A DNA stretch of 64,000 bases, taken from NCBI GenBank assembly GCA_021234155.1, contig JAJEKV010000181.1:126001-190000 (forward strand), in the 5' to 3' direction. This document shows positions 1-11,250 of this stretch, piece after piece (positions within the stretch are counted from its first letter, which is position 1; each line of letters opens with the position of its first letter). Under the pieces are notes generated by a model that did not search any database, was not told where the DNA came from, and saw only the letters and a program-made list of their open reading frames with translations. The position numbers were made by a program, and so were the translations under genes. This DNA is from Isoetes taiwanensis (taxonomy: Eukaryota > Streptophyta > Lycopodiopsida > Isoetales > Isoetaceae).

Positions 1-461
1 GCAGATTTATATTCATCAATGTTAGATGTTTGGTTTCGGCAATTCCTAACTTACTAAAAGACTCCGCCTTTTGTTCTGTAGCATCTGTAGCAGAGGACAT
101 CGGAGACTCAGAATTAAAACCAAAAGCAGAGGACTAAGGTCTGCGAATCGAAAAGCCTCGGAATTAAAACCACAAGCATAGTCCTCCTTCCAGCCTCAGA
201 ACTCAAGGTTAGTTTTCATTTAGTTTTAAGTATCATCTCAATGGCAGGTTTAATCCAAGAAGACAAGCTTTTGCATTTGCTCGAGGCAGAGGAAGCAGAT
301 GATGTTTATGAAAACCAGAATAGTTTTTTATAAACTTCATCTGCTTCTTTTTGTTTCGAGTAAATTCTTGAGTTTCTCTTCCTGAATTAATCATGCTATT
401 GCATGCAAGTTTCTAAGTGTAGTAGAAAGCATTACAAAAATCTGAAAGATAATATTTGAAA
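1..461. other. 5' edge, no gene recognised
   Basis: AT-rich sequence with no convincing reading frame. Two short stretches around 95-200 repeat the words 'gcagaggac' and 'ggaattaaaacca', which suggests a small local duplication. Nothing else can be supported. Confidence 0.4.
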
Positions 462-826
462 CACGCTAAGCGTGTTTTATGCTAACCTTAGCCTTCAACA
501 TGAATACACGCTCGGCGTGCACTCAGCAGAGAGGGAGAAAAAAAAAACCTGTACAGATAGATAAGTAAATAGATAAAGGCCAGGCAATTATTTAGCGTGT
601 AAATAATTGCCTGGCCTTTATCTATTTACTTATCTATCTGTACAGTTTTTTTTTTCTCCCTCTCTGCTGAATGCACGCCGAGCGTGTATAGTTTTTCCTA
701 TATAGCAGTTTACACGCTGAGCGTGCAAACAATTTTATCCCTACTTTCAACTTTCACGCTAAACACGCCGGGCGTGTCTCTTAGTTTCTAAGTTTTTAAA
801 TAAATAAATATAACACGCCAGGCGTG
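462..826. repeat. Cluster of CACGC-N3-GCGTG palindromes
   Basis: Six copies of a 13-nt interrupted palindrome CACGC-NNN-GCGTG lie at 462-474, 507-519, 674-686, 713-725, 764-776 and 814-826. The spacers are TAA, TCG, CGA, TGA, CGG and CAG. Further copies are at 2821-2833 and 2859-2871, and forms with a 2-nt spacer at 4090-4101 and 4121-4132. Degenerate forms occur near 4152, 4290 and 6440-6540. I saw none elsewhere in the window. Each is a potential binding site for a dimeric protein. Dispersed copies in both orientations also resemble subterminal transposase-binding sites. Confidence 0.8.
504..689. repeat. Long inverted repeat (fold-back, ~90-bp arms)
   Basis: Positions 505-594 and 600-689 are reverse complements around a 5-nt loop (GCGTG, 595-599). 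I see about one mismatch and one single-base bulge beside the A10/T10 tract. The arms begin and end with a CACGC-N3-GCGTG palindrome. A transcript through here would fold into a near-perfect 90-bp hairpin. Such near-identity implies a recent origin, or a hairpin artefact of sequencing. It could be a fold-back transposon or MITE, but no target duplication was evident. Confidence 0.85.
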
Positions 827-865
827 AATACTGATACTCCGCTCACTTCCTATTGCCATTGATAG

Positions 866-1440
866 ATGCCAGGTTACATTAATCACCCAGTTGGTGACGA
901 AGATGCATTGGAATTACATTTGGGCCAGCAATCACACAGCCCAGCTCCAGTTTCGGCTCCAATCTCCAGTCCGGTTGAACCGCAGCCGAGCACCAACCCG
1001 GCCGAGCACCGATCTTGCAACCCCTGCAGTACTTGGATCAAGTAATGATGATGGCAGCAGAGCGCAGGGCAATGATAAATCTGGGCTCTGAGGCCCTTGC
1101 AATCTCACGGAGGCTGGCCCTCTTATCTGATCACTTCGATCATGCAGTACATGCATTGATCGAGAGTGAATCTCGCATCCGTCAGCTCGAGATTCAAAAT
1201 GAGGAGCTGCGTTTCTTAGTGGTTAGCCTCTATGCCCGGATGCCCCAACATGAACCACTACCACAAAGGTATAATGATGCAATGGAGATGGCTCAACCAA
1301 TGGAACCACTACCAAGCAGGCGTTATACGATGCATTGGAGGTTCAACCAATGGAGCAAAGGAGAGCAAAGGAGCGTGTGGAGGTGGAGCAAAGGGCGAGG
1401 TGGAGCTAGAGCCTGGTGTTTTTGCTGGGGTTTTACCTGA
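866..1440 (+). pseudogene. Unidentified broken ORF with predicted coiled coil
   Basis: An ATG at 866 opens a frame beginning MPGYINHPVGDEDALELHL and continuing as Ser/Pro-rich sequence. Near 1010-1040 the coding continues one frame over, from 1015 to the stop at 1438-1440. That second part contains a heptad-like Leu/Ile/Glu stretch (about 1150-1230, 'SRIRQLEIQNEELRFLV') typical of a coiled coil. I do not recognise a family. Long acidic, Pro-rich and coiled-coil segments fit a structural or transposon-accessory protein. The frame break suggests a relic. Downstream sequence to about 2100 holds nothing supportable. Confidence 0.4.
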
Positions 1441-2331
1441 TCAGTTCACTATGCCCAGCTATGGAAATGGGAGTATCGATAGCCCAGCTACTCAATAGAC
1501 TGGGCTTGAAACAGTAGTCTGGGATTTTGTCTGGTTTATCCAGTTTATCCAGATTATATACAATTGTACACTTTTTCCAATGAATACAACAAATTTTGTC
1601 TACTTCTATATTTCTACAATGTAATACATGTTACATACCTTTTTTAAGCGGTTTCTTGGCCATGCAACAAATGTTCCAACACTTTCTCCAACCGTATCCC
1701 CACCGAGGTGTCTGCGAGGTAAAGCTTCATCCATAGCGCAGCAGTTAATCAACGTGAACTTCTGACATACTTATCCCCGAAGGAATTCCATGACAAGCAT
1801 ACAGTCGGATCGATGGAGTCGATCTTGCATAATCCTACTTTCCTTTTCTCGATTTGTAGTTAACATGAAACATTCATCTTCGACACCGCGAAAAATTGCT
1901 ATTCATTAACCTACTATTGGAAATTAATGTTCAAGCTATTGGAATGAGATGAGTACCGCAATCAGAGCCATTCTTGAGAAGCTGATTTGAGTCTCTGAAG
2001 CTGATTTGAGAAGTCAAGGCGCTATGGAAACTCCGGGCGGCCGGAAAATTCGAATTAGAAGAAAGATTAGGTTAACTACGCTTTAGGCGGATAAATTTGG
2101 CGGATACTTTTTGGGTAGATTGGTTTTAAAAACTTAATGAAAGAAGCTCATGGGACGGGTCTTCGTCATTATTATTTGTATGTGTCAAGAATATTTCGAA
2201 ATCAGATTTTGTGTTTTCTTGAAATTCAAATTTCTCTATTTCTCGCTGGTAGAAAAAGCTATTTCTTCGAAAGCAGCTCGAAGGCCAGATCCGAAGCGAC
2301 CTTCCGACTTGCTACTAGGCTTACTCGAGAG

Positions 2332-2453
2332 ATGTCTTCTAAAGCGAATCGAGGTCGAGGCGGACGGGCAGAGGAAGCGGTGGAAGAGGAATCTCTAAAC
2401 CCTCGCTCTTCTCAAGTTTCAGAGGACGTTGATCGAAATACCGTATCATACAC
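2332..2453 (+). pseudogene. Putative first exon of decayed FCP1-domain gene
   Basis: The ATG at 2332 starts MSSKANRGRGGRAEEAVEEE, a basic then acidic N-terminus. The exon ends ...TAC AC|GTAACC at 2453/2454. If spliced to the CAG acceptor at 2921-2923, the frame continues into a Lys-rich segment (LKRKKTPTNSGSNPAKKAR) that looks like a nuclear localisation signal. The intervening intron holds the palindromes at 2821 and 2859. The model is inferred from splice consensus and frame continuity only. Confidence 0.4.
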
Positions 2454-2923
2454 GTAACCCTATTCAAGGTATTTAATTTGCCACGTAATACACACTTTGG
2501 TGGAGAGTATTATGCTTGCATGAATTTGAGATATTTCCTTGCCTTCTCGATAATATGCTTTGCATGAGTTTGAGTTATTATGCTTTGCATGAATTTTAAG
2601 TATTAACATCGGTTAATGCTCGATTGTCCGCTCAGAGAACATAATTTTGCTCGCTTTTATATATAGAATATAGCGGTGTTAGACAGTTGGAGATAGCAAT
2701 GTTCAATGAGGTTAAATAGTGTGAAATATGGATTCATGAAGGGTATGTAGCTTAAAATGTGGATGCAAAATAATTTAGTTTCAAATTAACGATAGCATGG
2801 TCAATAATAGGAGATACCAACACGCCAAGCGTGATTTGTACTAATTTAGGTTTAAATGCACGCCAAGCGTGATCTCTTGTTCTGAAAAAGTACTCTAAAA
2901 AGTGCTCATCTTCATTTGCGCAG

Positions 2924-4060
2924 TTCTCAAGAGGAAGAAAACCCCTACTAATTCGGGTTCTAATCCCGCCAAGAAAGCAAGGGCGCATCGACCCGCATGC
3001 AGCACCATATGATCTCACCTTAGATGATGAAGGGCCGATTCTTATAGCAACCACCGACCCCTCGCCTCGAAGAGGAAATGGACGAGGGTGCCGAGTGGGT
3101 ACGCTGACCTTGCCAAGACAAATGGCAAGCTCGACTTAACTCTCTTCTCGAGGAAAAAAGGAAGCGCATAAGATGGCCAAACAAGGGATCCTAATCTCTT
3201 GTGAGGAAGAGGATGACACCAACCGCAAATTGCTCTTGAGATTACACGTATGTAAGAAGAAAGATCCGCCGGACTTACTCACCGTGAGAGCTACCGCATA
3301 CAAGGATACGCTCATGAAGACAGATGTGAACGGTGAGACATGTTTTAAGTATGGTTGGCCAACCAATGTAGCAGCTTACGCCAATATCTATTTGCCAAGG
3401 GGTTACAAATTGTATGTAGAGGCATGTTCACTAAACCGACACCAAGTCACTATTTGCGCAAGTTAGGAATTAGCTGACTTGAAAGCTTCTAAAAGGGTCC
3501 TAGATCTAGGGAAGAATGTTCAACCCGCAGTTGTCGAAGGCATGGAGGCTTCGCTTTTGAGAATGAACAGAAAGAGTGGCGCAAATAGAGGCCATGAACA
3601 AGTCAATAAGTACGTCAATTCCATTATCCATTGGGTCTTAAGGAAACTTTTACGATCCATGTGAAGTCCTCATCCGTTCACCAAGCTCCATTTATGTTAG
3701 CAGGAGATATGATCCAAAGACATGCCATGGAGATTGTTCGTAGCATGATTAGTAATCCAGTCAAATGCCTATGCCGGATGTGCTACCTTGGGATATGATC
3801 TCGAACAAGCTCACCGTGTGGGACGAATGTCCAGAGCTATTATCAAGTGATGATATTAAATATGTCATCATCGACGGCAAAGATTCCGTTGAGGCACAAA
3901 AGGCCATCATCGAGCAAAAGTAAACAAACAGGCCAAAAAGTGTTCTACAATCACTATGCGTATAGGAGGTGTCGATCTTGGATGCCAATACTTCACCCGC
4001 AGATTTGGCTGAGATTAGTGCAACTTTGAATGAAATGGGGAAGACATTTCTATACAAAAG
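2924..4060 (+). pseudogene. Broken exon(s) of FCP1-domain gene relic
   Basis: Coding-like sequence runs from the 2924 acceptor to a strong donor AAAAG|GTAATC at 4060/4061, but it changes frame several times. Readable blocks are a basic NLS-like segment at 2924-2995, a block at 3173-3466 (with EEEDDTNRKLLLRLHVCKKK, and later FKYGWPTNVAAYANIYLPRG), another at 3479-3664, and one near 3770-4060 (IDGKDSVEAQKAIIEQ). I recognise no domain in these blocks. Many single-base frame breaks in a GC-richer stretch point to a pseudogene or to poor consensus sequence. Confidence 0.4.
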
Positions 4061-4087
4061 GTAATCAACCTGGTTTCATAAATTGTA

Positions 4088-4272
4088 TTCACGCCAGCGT
4101 GCTTTCAAATCAAACCAATTCACGCCAGCGTGTTTTGAAATCAATCGAATTCACGCCAGCGCGCATTTTCAAGTCAACCAATTGATTTGAAAACACCGCG
4201 CGAATTCGATTGATTTGAAAACACGCGGGCGGAATTGGTTTGATTTGAAAGCACGCCCGGGCGGAATTGCAT
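4088..4272. repeat. Second long imperfect inverted repeat
   Basis: The left arm (about 4088-4185) carries three CACGCCAGCG(T/C)G-type motifs separated by 'tttcaaatcaaaccaatt'-like spacers. The right arm (about 4186-4272) is its reverse complement, with the same spacer words inverted and the motifs degraded to forms such as CACGCCCGGGCGG. It lies in the putative intron between the donor at 4061 and the acceptor CAG at 4383-4385. It parallels the 504-689 fold-back: the same motif and the same architecture. Confidence 0.7.
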
Positions 4273-4385
4273 TAGTAACTTTATTCATTTCACGCCAGTG
4301 CGATTTTTCTCTTCATCAATTCTATTCAAATCGCGCCGGCCTGTTTCTATTCTATGATACCGATTCAATGTCCGTACTATTGCAG

Positions 4386-6415
4386 TCCATACGCTTGAAC
4401 AAATCATACCACGCCCGGCCAACAAGGGTGGAATATGGCTGCCCATTGCCCACCGCATGTATGGTCAAAGTCCGAGGCATTCAAGCTGCCGGAGCGGACT
4501 CGTCGCGCATAATTATACGTGAGAAGAAGAAGACCGCAAGAAAATCAAAGAAAAAGGTGGTGATGACATTGCATCCTTCAAAAGCTCATCCAAAGTGTCG
4601 ACCAACAGACTCGTATAAGATTGTGTTTTTTGTAAGGAGGCAAGATGGCTCAAGTGGAATGAATTCGATGCTTATGCACAAGGGAAGCTGCCGATACTAT
4701 GGGTAGGGTGCCTCCCGCTGATGTAAGCATCTTTGACTTGAATGTGACAGAGATGAGAAAGACTCAGGGGGCTAGACGACGCCGGAGACCATTTGGGTTT
4801 TAGACCGCTGCTTAAAGAAGGAAGTCTTATACAAGAAGGGTGCTTTCACCAAGGATAGGATGTCCTTCGCTGAGTGCTGCAAACCATGTAAAGGATGTAA
4901 TGCGACAATGAAGTCACCAGGGAGCTGAAGTTACAAAGGCTATCTGGGGATGTGGCATTATCCGAAATTGGATTGTTTGGACAAATACAAGGTCAAGAAT
5001 GATGACATCAAGAAGTTTGTATTCTGGTCAAAGGACTTCCTAAAGAATTGGAAGGCTAAAAATACAAAACATAAGGAGACTCTACCCCTAAGGTAATCGG
5101 GCCGAGTTGAGAAGAAAAGTGGCCCTTGTGAAGAAGATTACTCGAGAAGACGACATAATCCGCCCAAAGATTCCCATTGGGTACAAAGGTCTCTTGCCGT
5201 GATTCAACTTCCGCCTTAAAAATATATCACTCTTTGTGTTGGACAGCCAGGTGGGAGAGGAGATATGGGCATGAACCGTAAGGACTACAAGAGCTTCTTT
5301 ACCACCGTATAGGATTGACAACCGAGAGGTCCTTCACTATTGTCATCGTTTGTCCTTCGTGTGAGTCACATCCGCATGCACTATCTGCCGCTCATGATCC
5401 GGAGTGCCTCAAAGTTATTAGGAGGGATGCCTAATATATGATGTTAAGGATAATGAGTCAGCGAACGTAATCGGAAGATGGCACATGTGATCTTTATTAT
5501 GATATCCATGTCACGACGAGGAATATGATATTGCTAAGGCCAAGGGTGACAATAGCGGGCATGGGAATGTTTTCTTCTAGATGATCCGGACTTAAGAACT
5601 ATATTCTTTCATACGGATCGATCACGTCGTAATGGATGAGTCGAAGAGGATGAGGATCGGGACCCTCCTAAGTGGGGAAATCAAGCACGAAGCTACAAAC
5701 TAAGGAGAAGGGCCCCTTAAATAAAAATGGATTTCCGCCTATGGCTCGCTTACCTGCGTCGAGGCATTTGCTCCAATTGATACAACCCGCTTGGAGCTTC
5801 ATGTTGGAGGTTATATTGCCCGAGAGGCTCTTATGGGTGCAAGAAGATGTCACCGCTTTGTGAGTGATGAGCAGGCCAAAGACTTTCTTGAACCATTCCT
5901 CATGCATGTGCTTGCCAAGTCTCCTAAAGGCCCTTATGGCAACCTGAAATCATCAGCAATCAAAAGTCTCGTAGACTTGTCCAATTCGAAAGTGGACGCT
6001 GCTCCCGGAGAGGGAACTAGTAACTCAAGGCACCGATAAGGAAAGCGAGAATGAACAAATAGTCGCTAAACCGGTTGCTCAAAGTACCGTGATGGCGGCG
6101 AACTTAGGGAATATCCTTGTCCACATTGCGGGTGATGCAAGCAACAATAGAGTAGATTCACAAAGTTAACAATGAAATAATTGACAGGAAACCGAAAATG
6201 AAGGCAACGAAAAGCGGCTCTAGTGATTCACACAGTGTTTGCCAAATCAATAGTAAAATAATGTCGGCTTGTGAAGGACGCAAATGAACTAATAGAAAAT
6301 AACAATTCTAACAAATAAGAAGACGAAGATTAAGGGTGGCTGAGGGGAGAATGACGCCGATGACGGCAAATGGCCGAAGATGATAGGTATGGCCTTGCCC
6401 ATCGAAATAGCGCCA
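4386..6415 (+). pseudogene. Decayed coding tract, central part of FCP1-domain gene relic
   Basis: After the acceptor at 4385, coding-like pieces occur in shifting frames. They include a basic segment near 4500-4560 (REKKKTARKSKKKVV), RKVALVKKITREDDIIRPKI near 5110, and a longer block at 5791-6039 beginning MELHVGGYIAREALMGARR. None matches a family I know. The order, the strand and the motif-bearing introns on both sides suggest one large gene from about 2332 to 7225. Most frames are interrupted, so I treat it as a relic. Confidence 0.35.
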
Positions 6416-6597
6416 CACGTGATTTAATTTGTATTACCTTTGAATTAAATCGCGCCAAAGCGTGCTTTGATTATTTTTCGTTGTCAAACTAAATCACGCG
6501 AAAGCGATTTGGTTATGACTATTTCAAATCACGCCATGCCGTTTGTATTGTTTGTGTTATCGTATCTTGCTGACCGGATACATGTTTGATGTTTCAG
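6416..6597 (+). other. Putative motif-bearing last intron
   Basis: The segment holds degenerate CACGC/GCGTG motifs (about 6416, 6450, 6495, 6530) embedded in ATTTAATTTG-like spacers. It ends in a good acceptor, TTTGATGTTTCAG, at 6597, immediately before the phosphatase-like exon. The donor is not clearly placed. Confidence 0.4.
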
Positions 6598-7225
6598 CTT
6601 CCATTGCGTTTCTAAGAAGGTTGTGGTGTTCGACCTAAACGGAGTCCTTTGCAAGACTTTTCCGAAAAATAAAGTGGCTAGAGAACGGTTTCATCGGACA
6701 CCAGTAGAATCAAACACCAAGTGGATCTATCCGCGGCCGCGCTTGAAGGAGATGCTAGACGAGGCATTCAGGTTATTTCGAAGTTGGTATTTGGTCATCC
6801 ATGGAACTAAGGAACATCAAGGATACTTTGGAGGCACCGGGGAAATGTAGAAATTGGTTGACCCTTTGGGATCGTAACAAATGTGTGAAGTTCACTAATC
6901 CCAAGGATCCAACAGCAAGCCTATCTTCATCAAACACTTGAGTAACATGATGGACTAACTTGGTATCGAGAATAAGGATGATATAATCATAGTGGATGAT
7001 GATGCTCTCAAATGCTTCTACAATCAAACACAGTTCCCCGAATCCACCATCTTACGATCCAAAAACTTTGGGACGATGATTTTCCTCGTGAAGTTTGTGT
7101 CTATTATGCATAATTTGGCTATGGGGATGACGGTGGATGAAGTGTTAGATTCGCACTTAACCGATAGAACGGCTGACATGGAACGGCTTGTTAAATACGT
7201 GGAAAAACATGGATTGATCCCTTAA
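6598..7225 (+). pseudogene. FCP1/NIF-type HAD phosphatase domain, frameshifted
   Basis: The exon begins with KKVVVFDLNGVLC, the HAD motif I region of FCP1/TIM50-like phosphatases. It then reads KWIYPRPRLKEMLDEAF and, after a frameshift near 6780, GIWSSMELRNIKDTLE (motif II, canonical W(S/T)S). Another frame change and a stop near 6955 precede the end block, which starts LGIENKDDIIIVDDDALKCF and contains the acidic motif IV-type VDD, then runs to the stop after GLIP at 7225. Motif I is DLN rather than the catalytic DxD, so even an intact version might not hydrolyse phosphate. DLNGVL-type FCP1 proteins are, to my knowledge, common in plants. Confidence 0.6.
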
Positions 7226-8990
7226 TGTTTTATTGGAATATATGATATTTTTGTATGATATTTGTGCCATGTATCGATAATTTCGAGTCTGGAATTGCCT
7301 CGCAAATAATGCAATTTGTTATTATCAAACCTAATATTATCATCTATTGAGCAAGCAATATTTGTCTCATCTATGTTAGCAACTTGCTCTTCATTTCTGC
7401 ATATTTCAATTCGCATATGAAAAGTCACACGTGAATCGCAACCTTATGTTATTTTTGAAGTCCAAAAAAAAAGATTAAAAAAAACAAAAACCCCCTAGAA
7501 GACAATAGCAGGTTGGCGTGATTTTGGAGTTGACATAATCCCAATTTAATTGGATGATGGTTATATGTATTATGTTTAATCTCGTCACCTAGAGTTCTAT
7601 CCAAATCAACATGTATTTCACCCTCTATATTTTGATCCTGTTTCTGCATCCCTGGTATTCCATCTTAAATTCCCATAGGCAATAAAAAGACCCCTTAGCA
7701 TACACTCAGATGGTTTATGCATAACACAAGTGAATCCCCCTTAAGGTTAGTCCATCATCGAAAATGCTCAAAATAGAGCTTCGCCAGCGGGCAACCATCG
7801 ATGGTGCGAAATTGCGGCACTAATTTGATTTCCATTGAGACGATGTAATTTTAGAAGAATGAGAATGAGAATGAGAATGAGACAGCCCCGCCATATTTTA
7901 TTCGATCTATTGTCTGCAAGAGAGCAATTTACGCCCCTCTTCTGATGCGAAACCTTTCAAGTTCAACAAGATTTTGAAGCTCAGGAAAACATTGGGGCTC
8001 GTCATTATTCAGATGGATGATGTTCGAACTATAAAGGATGGATGCAACTTGCCCTTTTCAAAGCAAGAGCTATATGTGAGTGGGAATTTCACGATCCTGC
8101 CTGCGGGCCTCTTTACTTGATTTCCTCAAACAAAGGTTCTGTAGATGCCTACTTTGAATATTTCGTTATTAAAATCTTGTTTAATAAATGTATTCCTTGA
8201 CAACCTAACCTAATCAAATGCAAAATTAAATCCAAGCCTGAAACTACCCAAACCTTCTGTTGCAATTTCTTGCTAGTGTTTTTTTTTTAATGACCTTTAT
8301 AAGCTTTAGCCACAGAATTTTACTAAAGATCTACAAAATCACCATTTGGCAAATTTTAGCCACTCTTTATTACCCTGCATATGACATAAACATGCCGGAG
8401 CAATGTAGGCCACTGAATCCAGAAGTCCGACCCTGGACGTTCCAAGAGATATGAAAATACCAAGATACAGTTGATCCAATGCCAAAGACCAAGATATGTG
8501 ATGTTCATTAGATATTTACTTTTTACATGTGCCTAGATTTTACCCTTACCGAGGTTGCCCATACCAGCTAACCATATCAAAGTAGCTAATTCACTGATGA
8601 AGATCATGATCATAATACAAACATGTCGAGGAAGTCACAAGCTTGGCTGTCATTGATGTAGCTCTGACACCTATGTACTTTACTGAACAAGGAAATATAC
8701 TAACATTTCCCAAAATGCAAGACTTACTCAGAACCATTTCACCCATGAGGAATACAACGTCCCATACCATTTATCCATTATATATACCATGATACTTGCT
8801 TTTCCTGTACTCACAAGGCTGTATATATAACTTATTCCATTATGCGAGTAGTGCTCCATGCATAGTCGTACACAGAAGTCTCCATTGGCTTTCTAATGGC
8901 TCTCTTGGCTTTCTTGGAATAGAATAGTCTATTCTACCCATCCTAATCGCTTGCTTTCCGTCAGTGTATGATTTGTATGGTGTTTCCCCT
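7226..8990. other. Intergenic, nothing recognised
   Basis: AT-rich sequence with short, unconvincing frames. A small (GAATGA)n-type microsatellite lies at about 7857-7880. No RNA gene or transposon end was seen. Confidence 0.5.
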
Positions 8991-9030
8991 GTTTTAGTCG
9001 ACGGAATCCACCTGACAGTCCCGGCCCTCT

Positions 9031-9740
9031 ATGGCCACCCCTGACAGCATGCATGCGTTGAAGAAAAGAGCCCGCAATTTGGATACCTCGTCCCCATCAG
9101 AGCAGGTATCACAGGCTGAGGCAATTAGGGTTGTACAGGAACAGGCCGGTTCCCTCCAGGCTAAGCTGGCAAGCTTGGAGGCATCACGGGACAATTTGCC
9201 GGGGGCTGCGCCAAGAAGCGGCTTCTCCAACGTAAGGAGCCGAATTTCCCTTGTGGAAGTTCGGCTTGGGGATTATGATTGCGGGGAGCCCAAAAGGTCT
9301 GATGACCCGATAAGAGAGGAGATACAAGCAACAACGCAGCTAGTCACGGAGATGGGGCACCGCTTGGATAAGGTCCACCAAAGAATGGATGGAAGACATG
9401 GCGCAAGCACGGGCTGACATGAAGGGGTTGCTCCAAACAGATTGTACAAGTCACAAGCATGGCTGGTCTGGATAGATGCTAAGGAAAAGGATGTGGAAGC
9501 GGTGCGGGGCAGGCTCCAATTCCTTGATGAAGCAAAGGCGCATGTGCAGGGAGATGTGTCGAAGATGCTCACATATAGAGAACCATATGGCCCACTTGCA
9601 GCAAGAAGATGCGGGACCTCCCAATGGAGGTGCAACGAAGTCGAGTACACCACGGTCGTCTGCACCAGCACCCCCATACCGCAGGCCGAGGTGGCTCGTG
9701 GAATCAGGCGGGTACCGTGAGGAGCAAGACATCTAGGCAC
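9031..9740 (+). pseudogene. LINE ORF1-like region
   Basis: The ATG at 9031 opens 128 residues rich in Ala, Glu, Gln and Leu (EQAGSLQAKLASLEAS, then REEIQATTQLVTEMGHRLDK), consistent with a coiled-coil ORF1 N-terminus. Coding continues in other frames to about 9740, ending with a Ser/Pro/Arg-rich segment (SSTPRSSAPAPPYRRPR). ORF1 proteins of plant LINEs bind the element RNA. The position upstream of the endonuclease supports the call. No zinc knuckle was seen. Confidence 0.5.
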
Positions 9741-10339
9741 GCCGCCTCACCTTATTGTGCGGGGGATTGCCGAGGGAGCAAGGCGAGGATTTGCCGTAAG
9801 CTTACCACCCCGGTACTTGCAAAGCTCCAATTACGATTTTGGTTATCAAGAGTCCAATCGGGGTCTGAGGACCGAGCATGAGACCTCGCCTAGTTAAGTT
9901 TGCGCCTTGGATTGGGAGGCAAAATCTTTGTTGTTGCAACGCACCGGGCCGCTTGAAAGGTACGCCCATATACCCGGATCTCGATCTCACGCCACCGCAA
10001 CAACGGAAAGAAGCCAAGAGTTGGTCAAGATAAGAGAGATTCGGCAAAATGGGAGGGGCTGCTGGTTTGGTTAATGGCAAGATGAAGGTATATGTGCCTC
10101 CTCGCCCGCATTATGGAGGCAGCATTCCCACGAACAACAAGTCGCCGCAGGCGCAGAAGCAATCCAGGGCATCGCCAGGCGCAGGCCGTGGAGGGGGGCG
10201 GATTGAGGCCTTCCACCACCGCAGCAAAGACATCCATCGTGGTCCCGTGGAGCAGGCTGCCCGAAAGTTATTCCAACCACAGCCCGGCCGTCCTCGGGCA
10301 CTCGGGATGGGTCCACGGCCCGCTAGAAAGATAGGGAAA

Positions 10340-11250
10340 GTGTCTTCGCATTCTTTCCCTCGAATTGTAGGGGCTTCCCGTGGCGTAAGGGCGATGGCTT
10401 GAATGGGATCGCGACAGACATGGACATCGCCTTCCCCAGGAGACATGGGAGTATGAAGGGCATCGATTGCCGACATTCGAGGATATCAAAGATTTCTCAC
10501 TTGCTAATGAGCCATGGCGGACGCTGGTGCGGTGGAGTGGCTTGCTACTTTAGGGATGCCTTAGCATGCAAGATCACACTTCAAAGTCCGATGCATTTAA
10601 TCGCTACATGTGGGTAATGGTATTAGAGCCCGGTCATGTCCCATTGTTTCTTGCTAGTCGCTACATTCCCCATGCGCCTCTAAGTTCTACCGGTACATGA
10701 TGCGTAATTATGATGTCCGATGCCGATATAGGGATCTCGTATGATGACATAGACCGCTATAGACAGCAGGGGGGTGTGTTTTGCTTGGAGATTTCAATGC
10801 TCGTCGGCCAAGCAGCTTGCAAATCGGTGACCTTCCAAGGTGACGATAATGTTGATCCGCTTTGGCTTGAGACGGCCGCTATTCAAAGATACACCGGCAC
10901 TCCCGGGATATGGTGGCTAGACCATTTGGCGGAAATGGTACCGGGTCCAGCTCTGCCGAGGGTTTTGACATGGTAATTTGTAATGGTATGCGGCGATGGC
11001 CACACTCGGGGGTGTTACTTGCGGGGAGTGATAGGCGGGGATGGGGAGCTAGTGTGTTGGATTACCTTCTCCCCTGTAGAAAGCACTTGACATGGTTACA
11101 CACTTCTCCATTGGCACAAGCGCTAATGTGGGATGAGGAGGCTTTGTCGGATCATTACCCGCTTTCCACTGTCAATTGGGAGCACTCAATAGTGGAGACA
11201 CCGCAAAGGGGCATGGAGGGTTACCGTACATCCCACGCCATCGGGCGGGG
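10340..11250 (+). pseudogene. LINE endonuclease (EEP family), frame-broken
   Basis: The region has the hallmark endonuclease motifs in different frames. GDFNAR, the metal/phosphate-binding motif, is encoded near 10782-10800. LSDHYPL, the catalytic SDH motif, is encoded near 11145-11165. Their spacing (about 120 codons) and order match apurinic-like endonucleases of plant LINEs, which nick target DNA to prime reverse transcription. Several frameshifts separate them. Confidence 0.6.

Noticed and set aside
3761-4706. Overlapping frames at 3761-4057 (minus) and 4215-4706 (plus, first half) as genes
   Set aside because: The first is antisense to the exon-like tract. The first half of the second runs through the motif-bearing intron and hairpin.
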